Assembly: GCA_022496205.1 (NCBI GenBank)
Contig: WTXD01000093.1
Location: forward strand, 1-64,000
Origin: Gloeopeniophorella convolvens
Lineage: Eukaryota; Basidiomycota; Agaricomycetes; Russulales
Length of the DNA: 64,000 nt
Direction: 5' to 3'
Below, in pieces: positions 53,610-63,542 of the stretch (within the stretch, counting starts at the first letter, position 1; each line of letters starts with the position of its first letter). The notes under the pieces were generated by a model, which ran no database searches, was not told where the DNA came from, and was given only the letters and a program-made list of their open reading frames with translations. The translations under genes and the position numbers were made by a program.

Positions 53610-55016
53610 ATGTTTTACTCGACCTCTTACCCGTCTCCACTTCCCACTTCTAACATGTCTCCTGTTCCCACCGACATCTCCTCTGTTTCCTCCATCAAAT
53701 CGTCTTCCCCAGCTCCTCGCCCCATCCTAAACATCAAATACCTCCGTACCGACACTGACTCCATTGCCAGCTCACGAGCGCCAACTCCCCCTACCTTCTT
53801 TGAGGAAACCATCATAGTTACCAAAGGAGTACGTATCCCAATGCCCACTCCCATCCGCTCAGTGTCCGCCAGCATCGTCACTCCCTCGAGCCCGAAAGTA
53901 GAGGCCGTCACTGTGGAAGCGGAACCGACGAACTCTCGCATCGAAGGGTCCGTGACCATACTGGCACAGTTTGTTCCCGCCTTGACGTTACCAAGGACCA
54001 CCACACCCGTAGGACCCACTCATGTCGTCGTAGGGAATACGATCATTGACCTAGATGAAGAAGAAAGCGAGAGGAAACGCGTTAAAGGACAACAGCAGGA
54101 CTACCTCAACTACCTCATCACCATGACGTTCGAGAACACAGGATTCAACTGGGACCTGAAGTCAGTTCATACAACTGACATTAAGGCCCAGTTATCCAAA
54201 CGGTTCTATGAACAGATTGAAGACTGCTCCGCCAAATGCTGGTATGCCCTAACGACTGAGTACCGTAAGGGGATGATCGCCGAGCTCAGCAATGACCTAC
54301 CTTCGGTACTTACCCGACTGGCCGATGGAGTCTACCGAGCCCTACGCATGAAAAATCCACGACTTCCACGCGACCTTCTCACTGAAGGTTTTTTCCGTAA
54401 CGACCAGCATACGATCACCTCCAAGACCATCCGCTTGAAATACAATGGACGACTCATCATCGCCCCTCGGGTAAGGAAGGTCAGCGACGTACCTTGCCCA
54501 TTCCTAGTCGCTGTGGAAGATGAGTATGACGAAATGGACACCGGTATAGAACTCTATGCGACTCCAGTTCGGCACAAAAAACCCAACCACCTCGCTCTCA
54601 AAACTGAGGACTGTCTTATGGCGCAGGATAACTATCTCACCGGTATCATCCGAGACCTGTGGGATGATGGACTCACCGCCAACGCATACCACCTAGGACA
54701 GGAGATGTGTAAGAGGAAGCGCATCCAGTACAACATCGACGAATTGGAGCGAAAGCACACTGATGCGAATATGCACATCCTCCAAGTTCGACAAAGGCTC
54801 GAGGCAGCCTGCCTTGAGTTGCACGTACAAGCAGTCCATAACGTGCGACTTCATTCATCGAACCGCGTCACCCCTTTCCTTTCCCACCCGACGAGCCGCA
54901 TCTGGGCGAACGAGGAAACAATGCTAGCACGACGCCTTGCGAGGGAAGGACCGGCAGAGAGACACAAAGGTATAAGTGATCACGACGTGGACTTTGGTAC
55001 GCAGAACAAGGATTGA
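53610..55016 (+). CDS. GypA-3 ORF3, intact 468-residue protein of unknown function
   Basis: Complete frame from ATG 53610 to TGA 55014-55016, the only unbroken ORF3 in the window. Residues 1-130 are Ser/Pro/Thr-rich and probably disordered. Residues 145-152 read IIDLDEEE, which fits a SUMO-interacting motif (hydrophobic pair, D-L, then acidic run). A basic ERKRVKG stretch follows at 154-160 (possible nuclear signal). Residues 165-410 look mostly helical (AQLSKRFYEQIEDCSAKCWYAL, LTRLADGVYRALRMKNPRL), with charged helix-forming sequence at 365-405. No signal peptide, membrane segment, zinc motif or enzyme signature seen. The same gene follows pol in GypA-1 and GypA-2, so it belongs to the element. 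Role unknown. Confidence 0.85.
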   Translation: MFYSTSYPSPLPTSNMSPVPTDISSVSSIKSSSPAPRPILNIKYLRTDTDSIASSRAPTPPTFFEETIIVTKGVRIPMPTPIRSVSASIVTPSSPKVEAVTVEAEPTNSRIEGSVTILAQFVPALTLPRTTTPVGPTHVVVGNTIIDLDEEESERKRVKGQQQDYLNYLITMTFENTGFNWDLKSVHTTDIKAQLSKRFYEQIEDCSAKCWYALTTEYRKGMIAELSNDLPSVLTRLADGVYRALRMKNPRLPRDLLTEGFFRNDQHTITSKTIRLKYNGRLIIAPRVRKVSDVPCPFLVAVEDEYDEMDTGIELYATPVRHKKPNHLALKTEDCLMAQDNYLTGIIRDLWDDGLTANAYHLGQEMCKRKRIQYNIDELERKHTDANMHILQVRQRLEAACLELHVQAVHNVRLHSSNRVTPFLSHPTSRIWANEETMLARRLAREGPAERHKGISDHDVDFGTQNKD

Positions 55017-55050
55017 AGTTGGGGTGACTTCAGATGTAAGAGGGACGCAA

Positions 55051-55584
55051 TGTCACAGTTGTACAATACTTTTTCTTTTTCTTCACCTGTACGATACGAG
55101 ATCTGTTCTGACTATGTGACTCGGGGACGCTTATTGCTTATTTGTCATATGGTTCCTCCACTCTTCTTGACGCACCCCTTTCGCTATTGGACTATTACTG
55201 TACTTCTACCTAGGAGATCCACATCAAGTCCGTTCTGACTCGGTCTGACTCAATACTAGGACATTATGTAAACCACCTCTCTTGTAGTACTTAAGGCATA
55301 GTAGTTGTACTCTAAGGCCTTAAGCCTGTTCTCCTTTGTCAATCAACGAGGTTACCAGGGATACTGCGTGAGAGACTTGTTCGCCCAAGCATTGCGAGGT
55401 CTTCAGCTTTTGAACTCGATGTACCGGAGGCCGATTGCCTCCACTAGTAGACATCACGTCTTACCCAGGATCTCGTGCACATTTGCATGCACCTTCGAGA
55501 ACCAGCTCACATCAAGACCAACTTACCAAACCTCACTCGTCTCAGCCCTTGCCAGCACCGCTCGCGCCGGCTCAGGCTGTGACA
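55051..55584 (+). repeat. GypA-3 3' LTR (534 bp)
   Basis: Begins TGTCACAGTTG and ends GGCTGTGACA, preceded by AAGAGGGACGCAA. Uninterrupted partner of 35999-37371. Confidence 0.95.
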
Positions 55585-55589
55585 TCGCT

Positions 55590-56339
55590 GACACCTATAC
55601 TCATTTTAAAAACAACACCCATGCCGAAGAATGGGCTCGCATCTGCATAAACAATGCACTCACGAATAAAGCCTATGGCACCTGGAAAGCCTTTGTCGAC
55701 GCTTTAAAACTATGTTCACCAATCCTGACCAGAAACAACTCGCTATCAACAAGTTCTTCCAATACCCACAAGGCATTCGCCGCTTCTGCAAATGGTACCA
55801 AGATTGGGACGTTGCACGCACTGAAGCTGCCATCACTGACAACACTGTCACCATCCCTGTCCTCCACCATAACCTGAACAATCAACTCGAACAGAAGTAC
55901 TCTGCTGTCGCAAACAAACCAAAGACACTTGCAGAAGTCGTTAAGATTATTCAAGAACTTGATGACTCCTACTGACAAACCATCCTAGGAGTACCTTCTA
56001 AGGTGGACGCGGACAAAGCAACATCCGCTCCCTTGAAGAAGGAGAAATCTCACAAGTCAATGTGACCACTGCATTTCCCCCACTTACTGCTGAAGAGCAC
56101 AAACATCGTCGCAACAATAACCTTTGCATGTACTGTGGAGGAGGACACTGGTCCGACAAATGCCTCAGGAAACCCGGCAGACCCTCACCTCCTACTTTAT
56201 TCAACTTTAACCATCGAGGCAGAGGAAACTTCAGAGGATTGTTCCGAGGCCGCGGGCGCGGTGGAACTTTCACTTCCTCATCCAACTCTTGCAATCTCAT
56301 TGCGAATGACCCATCATCCTCCTCCACTACCAACACTTC
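55590..56339 (+). pseudogene. GypB-1 gag, middle part
   Basis: Continues from 35998 with DTYTHFKNNT, FRRF.KWYQDWD (55712-55975), then the CCHC knuckle CMYCGGG-HWSDKC (one Gly shorter than in GypB-2) and the RGRG tail. A one-base loss near 55700 and a TGA at 55973 break it. It is cut at NTS-I by the solo Copia-1 LTR (TSD CATTC). Confidence 0.87.
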
Positions 56340-56344
56340 CATTC

Positions 56345-56790
56345 TGTTGAACAGGCATAGCGCAGCTACTGTATTGCTCTATACTACAGTATTAACTACT
56401 GATTCTCACCAGCTAGAGGCTGAGAGCGATAGAGCTGTAGTGGCAGGAGACACTGGTATTTGCAGTTCCTACAGGTGGCTTTATATACAGGAGGACCCTG
56501 GGGTCCATAAATGGCAGAGGCGTGACTAATGGTGTCCACAATATCGCAGATTGGCCTGTACAGGCCTGCCTCAATGGATTTCGGCCTTATGACTTGTCAC
56601 GCGTTGAGAAACGGCCCGGTGAGTAAGGAACGTGATAACTACGGAAGTATCGTACGTAACACTACGGAATCAGATATGATGGAGCCTAGTATCCGGACTA
56701 TCTACCATCAAAGTTCCAGCCGCTGGCGCAAGCTGTGTTGCACGCGCGGCATCCGAATGTCGGAGAACATTGGACTCGCTTCGCTCAACA
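56345..56790 (-). repeat. Copia-1 solo LTR (446 bp)
   Basis: TGTTGAACAGG...CTCAACA with a perfect TSD CATTC (56340-56344 and 56791-56795) in GypB-1 gag. Compared with 5675-6130 it lacks about ten single bases, nearly all from runs (CTTGAG to CTGAG, TTTGAG to TTGAG, GGAAAT to GGAAT). Confidence 0.93.
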
Positions 56791-56795
56791 CATTC

Positions 56796-56951
56796 AAGCT
56801 ATCAATAGCTGGTATTCCCAAGCCACTCCCGAGGCCAAACAGGCTGTTTCTGACATCATCTCCCCACCTGCCACTTCTGAGAAGAAGGATTTTTGAACTG
56901 TCCCATAGCCGCACTGTCTATTGGGACTCTTCGTGTTCAGAGAACGTATGA
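56796..56951 (+). pseudogene. GypB-1 gag, C-terminal end
   Basis: Resumes with QAINSWYSQATPEAKQ after the solo LTR and ends at TGA 56949-56951, like GypB-2 gag. The pol frame starts in the +1 frame over this end. Confidence 0.85.
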
Positions 56952-58133
56952 GAGGTTCTTCAGAGTCGAGAAATTTGAACCCTTTGTAACGATTGACTCT
57001 ATTCCTATACTTTCATCTATGACGCGTAATTGACGGACTCCGTCCATATCTGTTAGAGTCAATTTCCTGGGACAGTCCTCTGGCCGAAAAATCAGTGCAT
57101 GCACACTTGTTGATAGTGGCACAGAAGGCATTATCCTGCATACCAACTTCACCAACTGACATCACTTCACACTCAAGAAACTCGTCAAACCTTTCCCGGT
57201 TTGCAATGTCGATGGCACTAATAACACCACCGGCTCAGTTCAACATACTACTATTTAGCGCCTTGAAATCCCTACACCAGATGGCCACTCGCACTAAGAA
57301 TGGATTAAACTATATCTCACTGACATCGGCAACCACGACCTCATCTTAGGCACAGACTGGCTTAGATGACACAACCCTAGTATTAACTGGGAAAAGGACA
57401 CAATTACCTTTGACCGTTGTCCCCCTTCCTGTCAACTATCCGACTCCACTATCTCTGCCACTGCACTAGACAACATTCCTGTTGGTCTAATCCATACCAT
57501 TACTGCACCAATCGATACTAATGAAGATGGTATCCATGAAGCCGATGCCAATTTTGCCATAGAAATGCAAACAGTCCTTACATCTTGTGGTTACATCGAC
57601 TACACCCTTCAAGAACCATATCTCCTTAACTCTATTAACCTCACCACCATCAGACAACTCTTTCAATTAGAATCAACACACACCCACACAGTAATCGATG
57701 ATCCTTGCATGCGTTCTGCCCATGCAATGGTCCATGATCCTAGAGCTCGTCCTGTAACACAACTAGAGTTACACCAGTTGATAGGATCCATATCTGTCTG
57801 TGCCAAAACGACTCATTCACAACAATTGGCCAAACAAATATCACACCCAAGAAGACAATTGAAGACATTGTCCCTCTAGAATTCCTCAAGTACCATAAAG
57901 TCTTTGAAGAATCAGCTGCCCAATGACTCCCTGCTCGCAAACCCTGGGACCATGCTATCGACCTGAAACCTGATGCCCAACTCTGTGACTGTAAAATCTA
58001 CAGTCTCACCCCCAACAAACAGAAGGCCCTTGATGAATTCCTCAAAGAACACCTTGCAAAAGGCTATATTTGCCCTTCAAAATCACCCATGGCAAGTCCT
58101 TTCTTCTTCGTCAAGAAGAAAGATGGAAAGCTA
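56941..58133 (+). pseudogene. GypB-1 pol, protease and start of RT
   Basis: Protease: FEPFVTIDSI, TLVDSGTEGIILH, LILGTDWLR. RT begins at about 57840 ([19 protein letters not shown]) and reaches [10 protein letters not shown] at 58133. Stops replace codons kept in GypB-2: CGA to TGA at about 57031 and 57157, CAA to TAG near 57256, CAA to TAA near 57296, CGA to TGA near 57367, all transition-type. The gene is cut by the solo LTR at 58134. Confidence 0.87.
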
Positions 58134-58658
58134 TGTTGAAGCGCAGCAGAAACAGGGTGCCAACTAGGCAAGCAAGAGCAAAGCTCAGTCAGTGAAGTCA
58201 ACAGACTTAGTATCATTGGCGCAATACCTAGGCAAGCAAGAGCAAAGCTAAAGTAACTAGGTAAGCGCAAGTCCGGAAGTTCCGGAAGTAAAGTACTTGC
58301 CTCAGTCAGTGAAGTCAACAGACTGAGGCTACAAGGGCGAAAACAGCGTCCTTTATATACACAAAAGGAGTGTGGTTTGCATGTGATAAACAACAGCAAC
58401 ATGTGATAACCTGAGACCCATGTGAAAGCGGAACTAAAGTGGGTCGACCGGAACTGCAGGTGGGTCAACCAGAACTGCATGTGGGTCATGAAAGAGCCTA
58501 GAAGAATCTAGAACAGGAACGAAAGTAGGTACAGCCTTAGGGGCTAGAACATAATGATGTCATATACATTGTAGATCAGATAGCTCGCAGATCACCGAGT
58601 CCCTTATCTAATCTAATCAGAGACGTCCTTCCTGTCCTGAGTCCTGTCCGTCTCAACA
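58134..58658 (-). repeat. Copia-2 solo LTR (525 bp)
   Basis: TGTTGAAGCG...CGTCTCAACA with a perfect TSD AGCTA (58129-58133 and 58659-58663) in GypB-1 RT. Minus-sense TATATAAAGG near 58352. The frames seen inside are LTR sequence. Confidence 0.93.
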
Positions 58659-58663
58659 AGCTA

Positions 58664-59842
58664 CACCCTGTATAAGACTATCGTGCCCTCAACAATATCA
58701 CTATCAAGAATGCCTACCCGCTTCCACTCATCCCTAAACTCATTGACAAACTCAAGAACACCCGCTATTTCACTAAGTTCGACATCCACTAGGGCTATGA
58801 CAATATTCGCATCAAAGAAGGCGATGAATGGAAAGCTGCCTTCAAGACCAACTGTGGGCTATTTGAACCCCTAGTCATGTTCTTTGGACTCTGCAACTTC
58901 CCCGGCACATTCCAATCCTTTATAAATGAGAACTTCAAGGATATCATCACAACCAGCTGTGTTGTTATCTACATGGACGATATCCTCATTTTCACCAACA
59001 CTCTTGAAGAAAACTATGCTCTTATTCATTGTGTCCTCCAACACCTTCGTGAACTCAACCTCTACCTCAAACCAGAGAAATGCTCCTTCTTTCAGACAAC
59101 CATCAAATACCTCGGTCTTATCATCTCTGCTGGTCACATTCGCATGGACCCTGCCAAACTCAAAGCCATCATGGAGTGGCCAACACCAAAAACACTCAAG
59201 CATGTTCAAGTGTTCCTCGGCTTTGGCAATTTCTATAGACGTTTCATCAAGGATTTCTCTAAGATTGCATGCCCCCTTCATGCCCTCACATGTAAAGACA
59301 CTCCGTTCCAGTGGTCCTCAGCCTGTCAAAAAGTGTTTGACAACCTCAAGCATGCATTCACCTCAGCCCCAGTACTCACACTCCCCGACCACACTCGCCC
59401 ATTTTGTCTGATTACAGACGCCTCCGACTTTGCCATCGGCGCTGTGCTGGAGCAACCAGATGAAATTAACTGTTGGCACCCCGTCACATTCCTCTCTAAA
59501 TCCATGACCAAAGCTGAACGCAACTATGATATCCATGACAAAGAACTTCTTGCTATTATCCGCTCCCTCAAAACCTATCAACACTACCTACAAGGAGCCC
59601 AACACCGAGTCAAAATCTGGACTAACCACAACAACCTGACATACTTCACCACGAAACAGAAACTCACTCGACAACAAGCACGTTGGTCTCTTGAACTATC
59701 CCAATACGATGTCCTTCTCCTTCATAAACCCGGCATCTACAACCGTGCCAATCATCTGTCCCGCTGTCCAGATCTTAAAGAGGGGATAATGACTGAAAAT
59801 GACAACAAAATCCTCCTGGACCCCAAGTTTTTTGCAATCTGA
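58664..59842 (+). pseudogene. GypB-1 pol, RT and RNase H
   Basis: RT resumes ([13 protein letters not shown] region carrying stops to about 58795), then an open 58877-59842 with VVIYMDDILIF (YMDD at 58970-58981), LYLKPEKCSFFQTTIKYLGL, thumb FLGFGNFYRRFIKDFSKIA, and RNase H ITDASDFAIGAVLEQ, YDIHDKELLAIIRSLKTY. The TGA at 59840 is CGA in GypB-2. RNase H here keeps its frame where GypB-2 has two one-base losses. Confidence 0.9.
59777..59791 (+). promoter_or_regulatory. GypB-1 internal polypurine tract inside pol
   Basis: AAAGAGGGGATAATG, identical to the 3' polypurine tract with the first LTR bases at 61351-61365 and to the GypB-2 site at 43247. Confidence 0.65.
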
Positions 59843-61665
59843 GCTACTCATGCTGGCACTACCACTACCATTGGAGACCAAAACCTACGACAATGCATTA
59901 GAGAATCTCAAGACAAAGACGAAAAAGTTACTAAAGTGTTAACAACAATCATGAAGAATGGCCCATGCACAATTGCAAAAGGCTTAGAAGACTGGAACTA
60001 CAAAGATGGTCTCATCTTATACCAAGGAAAGGTCTACATCCCCAAAGACACCAAATTACGATGAGAAATCGTTCAGCAATACCATGAATCACTCGCCACT
60101 GGCCACCCGGAAAGATGGAAAACTTACGAACTAGTCTCTCGAGAGTACTGGTGGCCCGGAATATTCAAATTTGTCAAAGACTACGTCAATGGCTGTGCTA
60201 CTTGCTAAACCACTAAACAACAACATCCTAATCCCATTCCCCTGCACCCAAACGAAATCCCAAACCGTCCCTGGGAAGTCATTACTATGGACTTCATCAC
60301 CGACCTTTCTATCTCAAAAGGATACGACTTACTCTACATTGTAGTCAACCGCTTCACTAAAGCTACTATCATCGCCCCCTGTCATAAAACTATCACCTCA
60401 GAACAAACTGCCAACCTCTACATCAATTATGTCTGAAAGTGTACTGGACTTCCTAAACAAGTTATCTCTGACAGAGGACCGCAATTCGCATCGCAATTTA
60501 TGCAGGAAGTCTGGAAATGACTTCAAGTAACTCTCACCCTCAGTACCGCATACCACCCTCAGACCGATGGTGAAACAGAATGAGTTAACCAAGAACTAGA
60601 ACAATACCTATGAGTCTTCTGCAACTATCAACAAGACAACTGGGTTGACCTCATCCTGTTCATGGAATTGCACCCTTTCTAGCCTGGTATGGCTTCCTCC
60701 CCGAATTCATTCCATCACCACAACTTGGTTCCAAAGTTGAATCTGCCGAACAACGTCTTATGTTACTCAAACAAATCTGCACTGAAATTAAAGCAAGCTT
60801 AGAAAACGCTGCAGAAATCATGAAACGCTCTAGACCCAACGGACCAGAACACAAGTACAAAGAAGGAGATCTCGTCTGGCTAGAAGCAAAGAATCTTCGA
60901 ATGACACATCCAAAGGCAAAATTAGCACCCAAACATTATGGACCGTTCAAAGTCATCACCTCCTATGCAGTCACCAGTAAACTCAAACTACCCAACCATT
61001 GGCACATCCACCCTGTCTTTCATAACTCACTCATTTCCCCATACAAAGAAACCACTGCTCATGGACCCAACTACTCGACACCTCCACCAGAGATCATTGA
61101 TGATAAAGAAGGACACTATGAGATTGAAACAATTATCAAGAGCCGACCCACTAGAAACCGACAAGATGTTCAATACCTTGTTAAATGGAAAGGTTACTCT
61201 GACTCTGAGAATTCATGGGTTCCTTATTCAGAAATGAAACATGCTATGGAAATGGTTCACTCATCCCACCAACGACACCTCTCTATGCCACAACCACTAT
61301 CACTCGCTCATGACAGACTCATCAATGCACTTCAGGCGCAGCATAATCATAAAGAGGGGATAATGTCACGAACACTAGAGCTTCAAGGAGGACAAACTGC
61401 TCAGAATACTAGAGCAAACTCAGCCCTACTAGTAAACACCCTACACGTCACCCACAATGCGACACGTACCACTCACATTGCGACCACAAGTCAAAATACA
61501 TCATGTGACCCTTCACCCCCATTCCTCGCCCTACTCCCTAATGGCCAACTCACCCTGAAATACTCCCAAGATCCTGGACTGGGGATTGCTCAGAACGGCC
61601 ACATTACTTGTCCCAAAGTAACCAGAACCTTGATTAAGGCAAAATGCTTCACACATCCTCTTTAG
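59843..61665 (+). pseudogene. GypB-1 pol, integrase and chromodomain
   Basis: Zinc domain with HESLATGHPERWKT and NGCATC then TAA; core MDFITDL, ISDRGPQFASQF, ETE-stop in place of ETERVNQ. Several TGA/TAA at former Arg/Gln/Trp codons. A deletion near 60666 removes part of the FAHNNRQHSATHIAPF segment. From 60760 the frame is open: YKEGDLVWLEAKNLR, then chromodomain YEIETIIKSR, VQYLVKWKGYSDSENSWVP. It passes through the polypurine tract at 61351 and ends in the LTR at 61665. Confidence 0.88.
61351..61363 (+). promoter_or_regulatory. GypB-1 3' polypurine tract
   Basis: AAAGAGGGGATAA directly before the 3' LTR. Confidence 0.8.
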
Positions 61666-62020
61666 GACTCTGATCATCAAGAACTCCATGGGGCCTCAAG
61701 CCCCACTCTGCGATGGAATCTAAGAAGTGTATCAGAGAGGAGAGGTTATGGGGAATCCCCTCTGGAATCCCCATCAGTAATTAGACCAGATTTGTCTGGG
61801 GGGTCTCCAGTAGTATATAAGACCCCCATGTATCGCCCAGTGGTTCTCAGACTGTCCATCTGTGGCACTCTCATCTGTACCTAGCACTGCAATAGCACTA
61901 TTAGTGTGTTCCCCCTTCGTCTCTGCAATACTCGCAGCTCATCTTCTATTCCCTCTCTGTAAATGCTCTCTAAACCCTCTGCTATCCTCTCTGCATGCAC
62001 TCTGCAAGTGAGTCCTGACA
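61364..62020 (+). repeat. GypB-1 3' LTR (657 bp)
   Basis: TGTCACGAACACTAG...GTCCTGACA, followed by TSD CCTCC. TATATAA at 61814-61820 and AGACTGTCCA at 61849-61858. Confidence 0.95.
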
Positions 62021-62025
62021 CCTCC

Positions 62026-62457
62026 ACAGATCTGATGTATAAGGGCTGGAAGGAGGTGCTGCCGGCGCTCCTCGCTAGCATCGGGATGGTGGTAACTTCT
62101 TAAATGTTTCAAAACTCAAATAACTTGCTAAACATCCATCATAGCTTCACACTGCTCTCACTGAGTGGATTACTGGGAGCCATATTATAGCAAAGTTCAA
62201 CGCTGATCATTTCAACCCCATTTACGAGTATCATATAAAGTCACTCACAGAGATCAAGAAATACAACCTGGGAGGGTTCCATGACCTTCTCCATCGCATC
62301 TACTGCCTAGCAAAGTGAGTTCTAATCCTATTTAGTGAGCTTATGCTTATAATTCTGTAGAAACACTGCTATCAACTCAGGGAAGCCACAAAAATTGATT
62401 GGAGCCTCTCTTGCAAAGCTTGGACTGCCACTGTCTAAGGCATCAGGCTCAAAGTAG
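62026..62457 (+). pseudogene. Host-like gene, 3' exons (unknown protein)
   Basis: Continues the frame of 27059-27144 after GypB-1: TDLMYKGWKEVLPALLASIG, then a 53-nt intron (62092-62144, GTAACT...branch-like TGCTAAAC...ATAG), an exon with LTEWITGSHIIAKFNADHFN and YNLGGFHDLLHRIYCLAK, a 46-nt intron (62315-62360, GTGAGT...TGTAG), and a last exon with LIGASLAKLGLPLSKASGSK ending at TAG 62455-62457. Frame is kept through both introns. No family recognised; it might be a host gene or the coding part of an old element. It is disrupted by 35 kb of GypB-1 and its 5' part is missing. Confidence 0.65.
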
Positions 62458-62967
62458 TGTGTAGATATGAATAGATGGTGCTTTAGCCTATGAACTTTCG
62501 CTATATCTTATTTTATTCTCTTATCTTATCCTGGTTTCTTATCTTATCGCACCAAATCAGATCAAATCATGTTATTTGATTAAAGATAGCAAAGATAAGA
62601 TAAGAAATTGAGATAAGATAAGAGAATATGATAAGATCAGAGAATAGGATAAGATAAGAGAATAAGGATAAGACAAGATTAGATTTAAAAAGAATAGAAG
62701 TAAGGTAAGATAAGATAAGAGATAAGATTAAGGATAAGATAAGATAGAATAATAAGGAACTATGACATAATTGAATATATAGCACTGTTATATTGGTGCC
62801 TATAAGTATTAAATAAAGCCTACATTAAGGTTATAACCACATATTTACTTCTATCAGAATTATACTTCTATAAATAGGCAGTATTGGCCCCCTTTTGCTA
62901 CTAATAGGACACAATTATCCTGTTTATGATGCAGAGACTTGTCTTATTATTACCTATGGGTTCTTAT
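62458..62967. repeat. AT-rich spacer with degenerate GATAA/TAAGA repeat
   Basis: No gene. About 62537-62765 is a run of AGATAAGATAAGA-like words, with a shorter TCTTATCTTAT stretch of opposite strand at 62508-62548. The remainder is AT-rich and featureless. Confidence 0.7.
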
Positions 62968-63489
62968 TATTGAAGCGCAGCAGAAACAGGGTGCCAACTA
63001 GGCAAGCAAGAGCAAAGCTCAGTCAGTGAAGTTAATAGACTGAATGTCATTGGTGCAATACCTAGGCAAGCAAGAGCAAAGCTAAAGTAACTAGGTAAGT
63101 GCAAGTCCGGAAGTACTGGAAGTAAAGTACTTGCCTCAGTTAGTAAAGTCAACAGACTGGGGCTACAAGGGCGAAAACAGTGTCCTTTATATACACAAAA
63201 GGAATGTGGTTTACATGTGATAAACAACAGCAACATGTGATAACCAGAGACCCATATGAAAGCAGAACTAAAGTGGGTCGACAACTGCAGGTGGGTCAAC
63301 CAGAACTGCATGTGGGTCATGAAAGAGCCTAGAAGAATCTAGAACAGGAACGAAAGTAGGTACAGCCTTAGGGGCTAGAACAAAGTGATATCATATACAT
63401 TGTAGATCAGATAGCTCGCAGATCACCGAGTCCCTTATCTAATCTAATCAGAGACGTCCTTCCTGTCCTAAGTCCTGTCCGTCTCAACA
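62968..63489 (-). repeat. Copia-2 3' LTR (522 bp)
   Basis: Starts TATTGAAGCG (one change from TGTTGAAGCG) and ends CGTCTCAACA. Minus-sense TATATAAAGG box. Contains a direct repeat of the CAGTCTGTTGACTTCACTGA word. Confidence 0.92.
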
Positions 63490-63498
63490 TCCCCCCAT
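63490..63498 (-). promoter_or_regulatory. Copia-2 polypurine tract
   Basis: The minus strand reads ATGGGGGGA next to the 3' LTR. Confidence 0.75.
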
Positions 63499-63542
63499 AA
63501 TCCAGACTGTCTCACTACAATGCCTATGCGCTCATTGAGCAG

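Larger units (their letters stand above)
35999..55584 (+). mobile_element. GypA-3, chromodomain gypsy element with GypB-2 inside
   Basis: Plus-strand element inserted in GypB-1 gag with a perfect TSD TCGCT (35994-35998 and 55585-55589). LTRs are 35999-37371 (interrupted) and 55051-55584; both are 534 bp once the insertion is removed. It carries gag, protease, RT, RNase H, integrase, chromodomain and an intact ORF3. GypB-2 splits its RT; three small insertions lie in its 5' LTR and gag. Confidence 0.95.
27145..62020 (+). mobile_element. GypB-1, chromodomain gypsy element carrying further nested elements
   Basis: Plus-strand element with LTRs at 27145-31114 (interrupted) and 61364-62020 and a perfect TSD CCTCC (27140-27144 and 62021-62025). 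Its own sequence is spread over 35 kb because FB-3, a GypC solo LTR, GypA-3 (itself containing GypB-2), a Copia-1 solo LTR and a Copia-2 solo LTR are inserted in it. Each has a TSD and the coding frames rejoin. Order: LTR, ORF0, gag, protease, RT, RNase H, integrase, chromodomain, LTR. Confidence 0.95.

Noticed and set aside
53610..55016. ORF3 as an envelope gene
   Set aside because: It is in the env position, but no signal peptide, membrane segment, furin-like site or cysteine pattern is visible.
62537..62765. AGATAAG-like repeat as telomeric or centromeric satellite
   Set aside because: Only about 230 bp, degenerate, and unlike the TTAGGG-type telomere; a simple microsatellite is sufficient.
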